A stretch of 64,000 nt of DNA from Phyllobacterium pellucidum. Its GTDB lineage: Bacteria > Pseudomonadota > Alphaproteobacteria > Rhizobiales > Rhizobiaceae. The first letter of the stretch is position 1, and each line of letters begins with the position of its first letter. The notes beneath the pieces were generated by a model. That model saw only the letters and a program-made list of their open reading frames with translations. It made no database searches and was not told where the DNA came from. The stretch covers positions 1-64,000 of the forward strand of contig NZ_JABUMX010000002.1 of assembly GCF_013327855.1 (NCBI RefSeq), given 5' to 3'. Made by a program: the position numbers and the translations under genes. Shown here piece after piece: positions 36,207 through 45,009 of the stretch.

Positions 36207-36962
36207 ATGCTGCAAGCCTGCCTCAACGGCGGTCGTAACCGCGATTTTCACGCTGCCGTTCCCTTTACGGCAGACGAGCTTGCCCGCGACGCCGCGCTTG
36301 TCGTGGCGGCAGGCGCCGGCGAGCTTCACATACATCCGCGGGATCTGGATGGTAACGAAAGCCTTGCCGCCTCTGATGTCAGCGCCGCGATCCGCGCCAT
36401 ACGTGAAAGCGTTCCGGAGGTACCGATCGGCGTTTCGACACATTGGCGCATCCCACCCGGCGGCAAGGCGCGCCAGGCCCCGATCGCGCAATGGCAGGAG
36501 CTTCCTGACTATGTATCGGTCAATCTGATTGAAGAGGATGCTGCCGAGATCATGGCGCTTGTCTGGGATAAGGGCATCGGCGTCGAAGCCGGCCTATGGT
36601 CGATAAGCGACGCCGAGCGCTTCATTGCCCTTCCTGACGCCAAGAAGTGCCTGAGAGTGCTCATTGAAGTCAATGAACAGGACTTTGATGAGGCAATGGC
36701 GGTGGCAACTGGGATCATATCAGTGCTGGAACAGGCGAAATTCGAGCTTCCCATTCTGCTGCACGGCGATGAAGCGAGTGTCTGGCCGATGTTCAACCTG
36801 GCAATTGCGCGCGGCTATGATGGACGCATTGGCCTCGAGGATGGCAAGCTCCTTCCCGAAGGCAAGGAAGCCGAGGACAATGCCGACCTGATCCGGGCTG
36901 CGGTGGTCCTGGCGCATGGCGGCGATACGCTTCTCGGTACCGCAAATGAAAAGGGCGGCTGA
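36207..36962 (+). CDS. 3-keto-5-aminohexanoate cleavage enzyme family protein (BKACE, DUF849)
   Basis: 251-aa TIM-barrel Zn enzyme of the beta-keto acid cleavage group, which condenses a beta-keto acid with acetyl-CoA. Metal-site segment ELHIHPRD (HxH), barrel strands VPIGVSTHW, DYVSVNLIEEDA, IGVEAGLWSI and RVLIEVNEQDF, and the late LLHGDEASVWPMFNLA and RIGLEDGKLL. It is shorter than the roughly 270-310 aa usual for the family. ATG 36207 follows GGGAGC. The substrate is not predictable from sequence. It converges on tig, with a shared terminator hairpin at its stop. Confidence 0.85.
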   Translation: MLQACLNGGRNRDFHAAVPFTADELARDAALVVAAGAGELHIHPRDLDGNESLAASDVSAAIRAIRESVPEVPIGVSTHWRIPPGGKARQAPIAQWQELPDYVSVNLIEEDAAEIMALVWDKGIGVEAGLWSISDAERFIALPDAKKCLRVLIEVNEQDFDEAMAVATGIISVLEQAKFELPILLHGDEASVWPMFNLAIARGYDGRIGLEDGKLLPEGKEAEDNADLIRAAVVLAHGGDTLLGTANEKGG

Positions 36963-36973
36963 CGCCGCCCTTT
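36950..36973. terminator. Bidirectional terminator between the BKACE gene and tig
   Basis: Perfect palindromic stem AAAGGGCGGC/GCCGCCCTTT with loop TGAC. Its loop carries the TGA stop codon of the BKACE gene (36960-36962). The AAA/TTT ends make it usable for both converging transcripts; T runs are short. Confidence 0.75.
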
Positions 36974-36991
36974 CCGGATCGATAGTGAGGC

Positions 36992-38416
36992 TTATGCCTC
37001 GTCGTCAGTCTTCTTCTTGGCAGCCTTCTTCGGCGCGGCCTTCTTCGCAGGCTTCTTGGTCTCTTCCGACTTGGCATCCGCCTCATCGTCGGCCATCAGC
37101 TCTTCCTTCGTCACCTTCTTGTCGGTGACCTTGATGTTCGAAAGGAGATGGTCGACCACCTTCTCCTCGAAGATCGGCGCGCGCAGATTGTTTACGGCTT
37201 CCGGCGTCTTACGGAAGAATTCATAAATCTGCTGCTCCTGGCCCGGATAGCGGCGAACCTGATCGTAGACGGCGCGCTGCAGCTCTTCTTCCGTTACCTC
37301 GATGCCGGCCTTGTTGCCGATTTCGGAAAGGACGAGGCCGAGACGAACGCGGCGTTCGGCCAGCTTGCGATATTCTTCGCGCGCTTCTTCTTCCGTCGTG
37401 TCTTCATCTTCGAAGGTCTTGCCGGCTTCCTGGAGGTCGTGACCGATCTGTGCCCAGATGTTGTTGAACTCGGCGTCGATCAGGCGCTCCGGCGATTCGA
37501 ACTTGTATTCACCGTCGAGCGCGTCGAGAATCTGGCGCTTGACCTTCTGGCGCGTAAACGTGCCGTACTGGCTCTCGATCTGTTCGCGGATGACCTGGCG
37601 CAGGCGGTCGGCGCTTTCGATGCCGAGCTTCTTTGCGGTCTCGTCGTTGATTTCGAGTTCGCCCGGCTTGGCGACTTCCTTGACTGTGACGTCGAAGGTT
37701 GCGTCCTTGCCGGCAAGGTGCGCAGCACCATATTCAGCCGGGAACGTCACGTTGATCTGCTTCTCGTCGCCAGCCTTGACGCCGATGAGCTGATCTTCGA
37801 AGCCGGGGATGAATTGGCCGGAGCCGAGGACGAGCGTCGCGTCGGTGTCGGCGCCGCCATCAAACGGAACGCCGTCGACTTTGCCGAGGTAGTCCATCGT
37901 CACGCGATCGCCGCTCTCGGCCTTGCCCTTCTTCGTCTCGAAGGTCTGGGCGGAGCTGGCAACGCGCTTAACCTGCTCTTCGACTTCCTCGTCGCTGACA
38001 TCGACGACTTCGCGGGTCACGCTGATGTTCGACGCGTCCTTGATCTCGATGGCAGGAAGAACTTCGTAGTTGAGCGAGAATTCGAAATCGGCTTCGCCGC
38101 TCAGAACCTTTTCCGCTTCCTTCTCGTCCTCAGTCATTACGACTTCCGGCTGGGTAGCGGACTTTTCGTTGCGGTCGGCAAGAATGGACCGCGAGGAATC
38201 GCTCAAAATCTCGTTTACGACTTCAGCCATGAACGACTTGCCGTACATCTTGCGCAGATGGGTCATCGGCACTTTGCCAGGGCGGAAGCCATTGATGCGC
38301 GCCTTGGCGCTGGCGCCCTTGAGGCGTTCGGAAAGCTTTGCTTCCAGATCCTTGGCCGGAACGACGACCTTGATCTCGCGCTTCAGCCCTTGATTGAGCG
38401 TTTCAGTAACCTGCAT
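36992..38416 (-). CDS. tig: Trigger factor, ribosome-associated chaperone
   Basis: Ribosome-bound chaperone and prolyl isomerase that meets nascent chains, 474 aa. The ribosome-docking signature GFRPGKVP is at residues 43-50. The FKBP-type PPIase domain (about 170-255) has [20 protein letters not shown] and [12 protein letters not shown]. The C-terminal helical domain is followed by a Lys/Ala-rich tail ([18 protein letters not shown]), an extension seen in alphaproteobacteria. The ATG at 38416 ([17 protein letters not shown]) matches homologues; a TTG at 38422 is rejected. Confidence 0.97.
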   Translation of the reverse strand: MQVTETLNQGLKREIKVVVPAKDLEAKLSERLKGASAKARINGFRPGKVPMTHLRKMYGKSFMAEVVNEILSDSSRSILADRNEKSATQPEVVMTEDEKEAEKVLSGEADFEFSLNYEVLPAIEIKDASNISVTREVVDVSDEEVEEQVKRVASSAQTFETKKGKAESGDRVTMDYLGKVDGVPFDGGADTDATLVLGSGQFIPGFEDQLIGVKAGDEKQINVTFPAEYGAAHLAGKDATFDVTVKEVAKPGELEINDETAKKLGIESADRLRQVIREQIESQYGTFTRQKVKRQILDALDGEYKFESPERLIDAEFNNIWAQIGHDLQEAGKTFEDEDTTEEEAREEYRKLAERRVRLGLVLSEIGNKAGIEVTEEELQRAVYDQVRRYPGQEQQIYEFFRKTPEAVNNLRAPIFEEKVVDHLLSNIKVTDKKVTKEELMADDEADAKSEETKKPAKKAAPKKAAKKKTDDEA

Positions 38417-39000
38417 GTCCAAACCTTCACTTTTTTAACATTTGTCCCGCCGTTGCCGGCTCGTTGGCCTAAATTGCGGGAGAAAACTGCCTGCCCTTGC
38501 GGCTTCCGGTGCGGACGAGGAGCTTTACTCACCATCCACGTTGATTTTATTGCCTAATTCCAGTGCAACTCTCGATTTGCGACACGAATTCTAGCACAGA
38601 ATGTGGCACAAAGTTGCGAAAGAGATTGCACCCTCACCGACTGGTCGCTCCCTTTACTTGCCTTGCGGGCAAAAATCAATGGCGCAGCCCGGTTGCTGCT
38701 TCGAGAAAAATGCCCGTTTTGCAAGGCGTTTAACCTTTAAATACCAGTCGCGATTGCAAGGTGACAACCGATTCGAACTATGCAAGTCTGGATTCGTGGG
38801 GTTTTGAGACAGGTTGTCTCCGCGTCGCCCGGCTGGGCGCACGAGCGTATCTGGTTGAATTACTCCACCTGAGCGTTGAATTCTGACTTTGCGTAACTAG
38901 ACCCGATCGTCCGATGATTTGCAGTTTCAGCCGCTCCATCCGGTTGATTTGTCTCATCCCGCGTGGTCGTTCAGTGTCCGATTGTTTTGGAGGCCTGCCC
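38417..39000. other. Divergent tig / RND efflux intergenic region
   Basis: 584 bp holding the two divergent promoters. No coding frame with family likeness, tRNA or repeat was recognised, and no regulator gene lies beside the pump. A GGAGG Shine-Dalgarno at 38989-38993 serves the efflux gene start at 39001. Confidence 0.5.
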
Positions 39001-40164
39001 TTGCCACGAACATTCATTTCCGCCGTTAAACTCGGCCTTGCAGCCGCTATTATGACCGCAACTTCAGCTTTGGCGCAGGAGGCTGCCGCCCCGCCTCCAC
39101 CACCTGTATCGGTTGCAAAACCCATTGTTCGCGATGTGATCGATGCCGATGAGTTCATCGGCCGGTTCGACGCCGTCGATCAGGTCGCTGTGCGCTCGCG
39201 TGTGTCGGGCTATCTCGATACGGTCCACTTCAAGGACGGTGCGCTCGTCAAGAAGGGCGATCCGCTGTTCACGATTGACCAGAGGCCGTTCCAGACTGCA
39301 CTCGATCAGGCGCAAGCGGCGCTCGAGGTCGCAAAGACCACCCTTACCTACGCCGAAGCCCAGTACAAGCGCACTGAATCGCTGACCGGGAGTGGCACCC
39401 TGTCGGTATCGACGCTCGACGACCAGCGCCGCGCCTATCTCGCCGGCCAGGCGAGCGTGCGTGGCGCGGAAGCCGCGGTCGCTCAGGCGAAGCTCGACAT
39501 GATGTACACCGAAATCACCGCGCCGCAGGACGGACGCATCGATCGAAGGCTGATTTCCGTTGGCAACCTCGTCAATGCCAATGACACGATCCTGACGACG
39601 ATCGTCTCGCTCGATCCTATCGACTTCTACTTCGACGTCGATGAGCGCAACCTGCTTTCCTATGCCCGTTCGGCGCGCGAGCGGGGCAGCGACCTTCAGG
39701 AAGGCGGTGGCGGGCTGGATGTTACGGTTCGGCTGACGGACTCGAAGGAACCACCGGTCAAGGGCAAGCTCGACTTCTCCGAAAACCGGCTCGATGCCCA
39801 GACAGGCACGATGCGGGTGCGAGCCCGCTTCGCCAATCCGGATTTCGTCTTGCAGCCCGGCCTGTTCGGGCGCGTCGAAGTCTCAGCCTCGAACACCTAT
39901 AAAGGCATCCTCGTCCCTGATGATGCAGTTGGCGCGGACCAGAACGAGCGCATCGTCTACACAGTAAGCGAAGACGGCACGGTTACGCCGAAGCCGGTGC
40001 GGCTTGGGCCCAAGCAATATGGCTATCGCATCATTCGCGAGGGTCTGACCGGGGACGAGACGATCGTCGTCAATGGATTGATGCGCATCCGTCCGGGCGT
40101 AAAGGTCAAGCCGGAACTTATAACCCTGCCACCCGAAGCCAAGGCGACGGGGGTCGGCCAATGA
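39001..40164 (+). CDS. RND efflux periplasmic adaptor (membrane fusion protein)
   Basis: 387-aa adaptor of the AcrA/MexA family linking the inner-membrane pump to an outer-membrane channel. Start is TTG 39001, seven bases after GGAGG, giving a signal peptide (ISAVKLGLAAAIMTATSALAQ). Lipoyl halves: AVRSRVSGYLDTVHFKDGALVKKGD and APQDGRIDRRLISVGNLVNA; the alpha-hairpin between them contains LDQAQAALEVAKTTLTYAEA; beta-barrel and membrane-proximal parts follow (PVKGKLDFSENRLDAQTGT, GRVEVSAS). It overlaps the pump gene by four bases (ATGA). Confidence 0.94.
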   Translation: MPRTFISAVKLGLAAAIMTATSALAQEAAAPPPPPVSVAKPIVRDVIDADEFIGRFDAVDQVAVRSRVSGYLDTVHFKDGALVKKGDPLFTIDQRPFQTALDQAQAALEVAKTTLTYAEAQYKRTESLTGSGTLSVSTLDDQRRAYLAGQASVRGAEAAVAQAKLDMMYTEITAPQDGRIDRRLISVGNLVNANDTILTTIVSLDPIDFYFDVDERNLLSYARSARERGSDLQEGGGGLDVTVRLTDSKEPPVKGKLDFSENRLDAQTGTMRVRARFANPDFVLQPGLFGRVEVSASNTYKGILVPDDAVGADQNERIVYTVSEDGTVTPKPVRLGPKQYGYRIIREGLTGDETIVVNGLMRIRPGVKVKPELITLPPEAKATGVGQ

Positions 40165-43100
40165 GGTTCGCGCATTTCTTTGTCGACAGGCCGATCTTTG
40201 CATCCGTCCTGTCGATCGTGCTGTTGATCGTGGGCGGCATTGCCTACACGCAGCTTCCCGTCGCCCAATATCCGGAAATCGCGCCGCCGACGATCGTGGT
40301 GCGCACCTCCTATCCCGGCGCGGATGCGCAAACCATTGCCGACACGGTGGCGACGCCGATCGAGCAGGAAGTCAACGGCGTCGAGAACATGCTCTACATG
40401 TCCTCCTACTCGACCGCAGACGGGTCAATGGCGCTGACGATTACCTTCAAGCTCGGCACCGACCTCGACCAGGCGCAGGTGCTGGTCCAGAACCGCGTTT
40501 CCATCGCCGAACCGCGCCTGCCCGAGGAGGTACGGCGTCTCGGCGTGACCACGACGAAAAGCTCGCCCGACCTGATGATGGTCATCCACGTTCTTTCGCC
40601 GAACAACCGCTACGACCAGCTCTATGCGTCCAACTATGCACGCACCCGTATCCGCGACGTCCTCCTGCGGCTCGACGGCGTTGGCGATCTGACCATCTTC
40701 GGCGAACGCGAATATTCGCTGCGCATCTGGCTCGACCCGCAGAAACTTGCTGCCTACGGCATGACGGCGAGCGACGTCGTCCAGTCGCTGCGCGATCAGA
40801 ACGTGCAGGTTTCGGGCGGTTCGATCGGCGGGCCGCCGACGTCGGGCAACAGTGCATTCCAGTACACCGTCACGACGGAAGGGCGTTTCAGCGACGCGAG
40901 GCAATTCCGCTATGTCATTGTCAAAGCTTCAGATACCGGCCGCCTCGTCCAGTTGCAGGACGTGGCGCGCATCGAGCTCGGCGCCAAGGACTATGTGACC
41001 AACAGTTACCTCGACGGTAGTCCCGCCGTGGCGCTCGGCATTTTCAGCCGGCCCGGCACCAATGCCTTGGCAACCTCCGAAACCATTCAGGAGACGATGA
41101 AGGAACTCGCCAAGGATTTCCCGGACGGACTGACCTACAACATTGTCTACAACCCGACCGAGTTCATCTCCGAATCGATCAACGAGGTCTACAAGACCAT
41201 CATCGAGGCCGTCATTCTGGTGGCTCTCGTCGTGCTCGTATTCCTGCAGTCCTGGCGCACCGCCATTATTCCCATCGTCGCCATTCCGGTGTCGTTGATC
41301 GGAACGCTCGCCATACTCCTTGCCTTCGGCTTCTCGCTGAACATGTTGACACTGTTCGGCCTCGTCCTCGCCATCGGCATCGTCGTCGATGACGCGATCG
41401 TCGTCGTCGAAAACGTCGAGCGCAATCTTTCGTCCGGCATGACGCCGAAGCAAGCGGCCCACGTCACCATGGATGAGGTCGGAACGGCGGTCGTCGCCAT
41501 CTCGCTCGTACTCATTGCCGTATTCGTGCCGACCGCCTTCATCCCCGGCATTTCCGGCCAGTTCTATCTGCAATTTGCCATCACCATCGCCGTCGCCACC
41601 GCGATCTCGGCGCTCAACTCATTGACGCTCTCCCCGGCCCTTGCGGCAATCGTCCTGCGCCCGCACGGGCATTCGCAATCGAGAAACCCGCTTGCGCGCG
41701 CCGGCCGCTTCCTCGCCAACGGCTTCAACACGGGCTTCGACCGAATGGCACATGGCTACTCCTGGATCATACGCCATCTTGTCGGCTCGACCGTCGGGCT
41801 TCTGGCCTCGCTGCTCGTCTTCGTGGGTCTCCTCGCCGGCACATGGTACATGGCCAATATCGTACCGCGCGGGTTCATTCCGACCATGGACCAGGGCTAT
41901 GCCATCGTCGTCGTCCAATTGCCCGATGGCGCGTCGCTGGAGCGCACCGATGCGGTGATCAGGCGTGCCTCGGACATCGTCCGCAGCGTTCCCGGTGTAA
42001 GCCATGCCGTGGCGTTTGCTGGCTTCAGCGGCGCCACCTTTACCAATGCGTCGAATGCAGGCGTGGTGTTCGCGCCGTTCAATTCCTTCGAAGAGCGACT
42101 GCCAAAGGGCGAGACGGCGCAGGCGATCATCGGCCAGCTCTTCACGAAGATGCAGAGCATCCAGGAGGCCTTCATCATCGCCGTGCCGCCGCCGTCGATC
42201 CGCGGCATCGGCAATTCCGGCGGCTTCAAGATGCAGATTCTCGACCGCGACAATCCGGACATGCGCCGCATCCTGCCTCTTGCCTATCAGATGATGGGTG
42301 AAGCCAACAAGACGCCGGGACTCACCGGGGTCTTCACGACCTTCTCGGCGTCGAGCCCGCAATATTTCCTCGAGATCGACCGCGACAAGGCGCGGGCATT
42401 GAACGTACCGATCCCCAACATCTTCGAGACGCTGTCGATCAACCTCGGCACCTCTTATGTCAACGATTTCAATGCATTCGGCCGCGTTTATCAAGTGCGC
42501 GCGCAGGCGGACCAGCAATATCGCATGGACCGGGCCGACATTCTGGCGCTGAAGGTTCGCTCGGCGACGGGAGCATTGGTGCCGCTCGGAACGCTGATCG
42601 AGATCAGGGACACGACCGGACCCTCGCTGGTGCAGCGCTACAACATGTATGTTTCGGTGCCATTGCAGGGCAATCCGGCGCCGGGCATTTCGACTGGTGA
42701 TGCACTCGACAAGATGGAGCAACTGGCGGCGCAGACGCTGCCGGTGGGAACGACGTTCAACTGGACAGAACTCGCATTCCAGGAGCGCAGCACCGGCAAT
42801 ACGGCGATCTACATCTTCGCCCTGTCGGTCATTTTCGTCTTCCTGGCGCTTTCCGCTCAGTATGAAAGCTGGATCCTCCCCCTTGCCATCATCCTGATCG
42901 TCCCGCTCGCTGTGCTCGCCGCGCTGATCGGCGTGCACCTGCGTGGCATGGACAACAATATCCTGACCCAGATCGGGCTTGTAGTGTTGATCGGCCTTGC
43001 CGCGAAGAACGCGATTCTGATCGTCGAGTTTGCGCGACAACACCAAGACGACGGCGCGACACCCGTCGAAGCCGCAATCGAGGCAAGCCGTTTGCGCCTG

Positions 43101-43328
43101 CGCCCGATCCTGATGACCGCATTTGCATTCATCTTCGGCGTGGTTCCGCTGATGATCGCAACCGGCCCCGGCGCGGAAATGCGCCAGTCGCTGGGAACGG
43201 CCGTGTTCTCGGGCATGCTGGGCGTTACGTTCTTCGGGTTGTTCCTAACGCCGGTGTTCTACGTGGCGCTCCGTTCATTCGGGCGCAAGCGCAAACCCGC
43301 GGTGGAGGCTCCGGCGCGGGGCTTCTAG
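40161..43328 (+). CDS. RND multidrug efflux permease (HAE1/AcrB-MexF family)
   Basis: 1055-aa proton-driven drug/H+ antiporter in the inner membrane, full family length with 12 spans and two large periplasmic loops. N-terminal FFVDRPIFASVLSIVLLIVGG, the proton-relay pair D410 and D411 in GIVVDDAIVVVENVE, and the TM10 lysine in GLAAKNAILIVEFA are intact. DLDQAQVLVQNRV and TGPSLVQRYNMYVS are porter-domain landmarks. It resembles Brucella BepE/BepG-type pumps. No outer-membrane factor or TetR repressor is encoded beside it, so it would borrow a TolC-like channel. Confidence 0.96.
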   Translation: MRFAHFFVDRPIFASVLSIVLLIVGGIAYTQLPVAQYPEIAPPTIVVRTSYPGADAQTIADTVATPIEQEVNGVENMLYMSSYSTADGSMALTITFKLGTDLDQAQVLVQNRVSIAEPRLPEEVRRLGVTTTKSSPDLMMVIHVLSPNNRYDQLYASNYARTRIRDVLLRLDGVGDLTIFGEREYSLRIWLDPQKLAAYGMTASDVVQSLRDQNVQVSGGSIGGPPTSGNSAFQYTVTTEGRFSDARQFRYVIVKASDTGRLVQLQDVARIELGAKDYVTNSYLDGSPAVALGIFSRPGTNALATSETIQETMKELAKDFPDGLTYNIVYNPTEFISESINEVYKTIIEAVILVALVVLVFLQSWRTAIIPIVAIPVSLIGTLAILLAFGFSLNMLTLFGLVLAIGIVVDDAIVVVENVERNLSSGMTPKQAAHVTMDEVGTAVVAISLVLIAVFVPTAFIPGISGQFYLQFAITIAVATAISALNSLTLSPALAAIVLRPHGHSQSRNPLARAGRFLANGFNTGFDRMAHGYSWIIRHLVGSTVGLLASLLVFVGLLAGTWYMANIVPRGFIPTMDQGYAIVVVQLPDGASLERTDAVIRRASDIVRSVPGVSHAVAFAGFSGATFTNASNAGVVFAPFNSFEERLPKGETAQAIIGQLFTKMQSIQEAFIIAVPPPSIRGIGNSGGFKMQILDRDNPDMRRILPLAYQMMGEANKTPGLTGVFTTFSASSPQYFLEIDRDKARALNVPIPNIFETLSINLGTSYVNDFNAFGRVYQVRAQADQQYRMDRADILALKVRSATGALVPLGTLIEIRDTTGPSLVQRYNMYVSVPLQGNPAPGISTGDALDKMEQLAAQTLPVGTTFNWTELAFQERSTGNTAIYIFALSVIFVFLALSAQYESWILPLAIILIVPLAVLAALIGVHLRGMDNNILTQIGLVVLIGLAAKNAILIVEFARQHQDDGATPVEAAIEASRLRLRPILMTAFAFIFGVVPLMIATGPGAEMRQSLGTAVFSGMLGVTFFGLFLTPVFYVALRSFGRKRKPAVEAPARGF

Positions 43329-43411
43329 TCCCGCTCCATTACTGGCTTGCGTTAAGGGTCGGCGGGCATCATGCTGGTGCGCGCTGACTTATCATTCATG
43401 CGGAGCGAGAG

Positions 43412-43858
43412 ATGATTATTACCGAAATGTCGCGGCAGGAAATCAAGGAACTGCTGACCCGGGCCAGCATCGGCCGGCTCGCCTGCGCCAAGGATGATCA
43501 GCCTTACATCGTCCCGCTTCGCTTCGTCTACAATTCCGTCTACCTCTATTCCTTCACCACTGTTGGGCGAAAAATCGAGTGGATGCGCGAGAACAACAAG
43601 GTCTGCGTCGAGTTCGACGAGATCGATTCGACCAATAGCTGGAAGAGCGTGGTCGTTACCGGCAGGTTCGAGGAGATCACAAAGGAACATGGCGACGAGC
43701 GCAACATGGCCCATGATCTCTTGAACAAGAAGGCCGAATGGTGGGAGCCCGGCTACGTGAAGACAGTCATTCGCGAACAGGAACGCCCGCTTGCCCCGGT
43801 TTACTTCCGCATCGCTATAACAGAAACGACCGGCCATAAGGCGGTCAAGGAGCGTTAG
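43412..43858 (+). CDS. Pyridoxamine 5'-phosphate oxidase-like flavin-nucleotide-binding protein
   Basis: 148-aa split-barrel FMN-binding protein. Motifs: MSRQEIKELLTRASIGRLACAK, PYIVPLRFVYNSVYLYSF, GRKIEWMRENNKVCVEFDEI and WKSVVVTGRFEEI are those of the PNPOx-like family PF12900 (NimA-related). Start ATG 43412 after GGAGCGAGAG. Substrate unknown; relatives include nitroreductase-type NimA proteins and putative flavin reductases. Stand-alone gene after the efflux pair. Confidence 0.85.
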   Translation: MIITEMSRQEIKELLTRASIGRLACAKDDQPYIVPLRFVYNSVYLYSFTTVGRKIEWMRENNKVCVEFDEIDSTNSWKSVVVTGRFEEITKEHGDERNMAHDLLNKKAEWWEPGYVKTVIREQERPLAPVYFRIAITETTGHKAVKER

Positions 43859-43983
43859 ACGAAGTTCGCACATTCCCCTTTTCCATAAGGTAGAAGAATG
43901 TGATCCTGGCCTGCGAACTGGTGCAACCAACGATACCCCTTAGACGTTGTATAATTGAGGGACCAATCAAAAGGAGCACCACC

Positions 43984-44163
43984 ATGGGCGGAACGTCCAA
44001 TCAGCATTTCGTGCGCAGGATGCCAACTGCTTCGGATCATCTCATCGATACGATTCGGCAGGCGACGCCAAAGCCAAAATTCAATCCTGAACGCTTGTCG
44101 GACGTTTTGAAGCGCTCCAAGGGGGCTTTTTCGATTACGAAGAGCCGGCCATCCGCCAAGTAG
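43984..44163 (+). CDS. Small hypothetical protein
   Basis: 59-aa frame with ATG 43984 eight bases after AAGGAG (43970-43975), the main reason for calling it. The product is basic and hydrophilic (FVRRMPTASDHLIDTIRQA, RLSDVLKRSKGAFSITKSR), with no signal peptide or membrane span. Unrecognised. A frame extending upstream to 43900 has no better start. Confidence 0.5.
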   Translation: MGGTSNQHFVRRMPTASDHLIDTIRQATPKPKFNPERLSDVLKRSKGAFSITKSRPSAK

Positions 44164-44200
44164 GCGCGTACCTATACTGTCCAGCCCAAGTCCGTATCGG

Positions 44201-44224
44201 CGGGCCATGCCTCGCATGGTCCCG
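44201..44224 (+). terminator. Possible terminator hairpin
   Basis: GGGCCATGC pairs with GCATGGTCCC (one bulged T) around CTC. A T-rich tract (TCTTCTTTT) follows only after about ten bases, so it is a weak candidate for the end of the 59-aa gene transcript. Confidence 0.3.
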
Positions 44225-44323
44225 GCTCGCTAATCTTCTTTTGGAACAACCCCTTTTTCCTTTGACGGCAGAAATCACGATGCTATAGAGACCGGCGCTT
44301 GGGGTGCGGTAACGCCTCCATCT

Positions 44324-44406
44324 GCGGATGTGGCGAAATTGGTAGACGCACCAGATTTAGGTTCTGGCGGGAGACCGTGGGGGTTCGAGTCCCTCCATCC
44401 GCACCA
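44324..44406 (+). tRNA. tRNA-Leu (anticodon TAG)
   Basis: 83-base cloverleaf with encoded CCA. Acceptor GCGGATG/CATCCGC, D-loop AAATTGGTAGAC, anticodon stem CCAGA/TCTGG around TTTAGGT with TAG at 44358-44360, a long variable arm (CGGGAGACCG) as expected for Leu, T-arm GGGGGTTCGAGTCCCTC. It reads CUN codons. Confidence 0.95.
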
Positions 44407-44433
44407 CTGGCGCTTGACGCATAGTTGCGATCT

Positions 44434-45009
44434 TCAGTAGATCGGCTCCTCGTAGAGAACTTCTCCGTTATTTTTCAGAGCGCGAATTTGCGCATCTCCC
44501 GACGGCGAAACCGCGATGACAGCCTCAATCCTGCGTTCCCGCTGCTGGTCTTCGATCACACGTCCTTCCCCCTCCGGCACATAATAGCGCTCGATCCCGT
44601 ATTGGATGTGAAGATCGTGATAGATCGCGGCATTGGCGTAACCGGAGGTGCGGCCGCGCAGCTGTATTTCACCGGGCGCCAGATCCTCGCGCTTTTGCCA
44701 CGAGGCGCTGCTTATGCCCCAAGCACCGTCATCCGCCTGCTTCAACGCTACATAGATATCGGCGAACCCGGTTGACGTCGGCGGCGTCCCAGTCACCTTG
44801 TTAGCCTCTATTGTCGCGATGCCGTAACCAAGTGTGACATAGTCGCCGCGCAGGAAATCATGTGGATCGACCGGCTCGGTAAGCAGCGTGATATTGGTGC
44901 CGCTGCGCAGGATCGACGCCCGCTGTGCGACCATGGCGTAGAGGGCTCCGGACTGTAAAATTGCCACAACGGCGCCGAGCAGGATCAGGCGATTTACCTT
45001 CAGGATCAT
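44434..45009 (-). CDS. GDYxxLxY family membrane-anchored protein
   Basis: 191-aa protein with one N-terminal transmembrane span (LILLGAVVAILQSGALYAMVA) and an extracytoplasmic domain carrying the defining motif RGDYVTLGYGI. Further family features are EPVDPHDFLRGDY and IHIQYGIERYYVPEGEGR-like DLHIQYGIERYYVPEGEG. It overlaps the DUF2157 gene by four bases (ATGA), the usual genomic pair for this family. Function unknown. Confidence 0.9.
   Translation of the reverse strand: MILKVNRLILLGAVVAILQSGALYAMVAQRASILRSGTNITLLTEPVDPHDFLRGDYVTLGYGIATIEANKVTGTPPTSTGFADIYVALKQADDGAWGISSASWQKREDLAPGEIQLRGRTSGYANAAIYHDLHIQYGIERYYVPEGEGRVIEDQQRERRIEAVIAVSPSGDAQIRALKNNGEVLYEEPIY

Noticed and set aside
41619..43046. 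475-codon minus-strand frame in the RND permease gene
   Set aside because: Shadow frame; the plus strand holds an intact 1055-aa pump.
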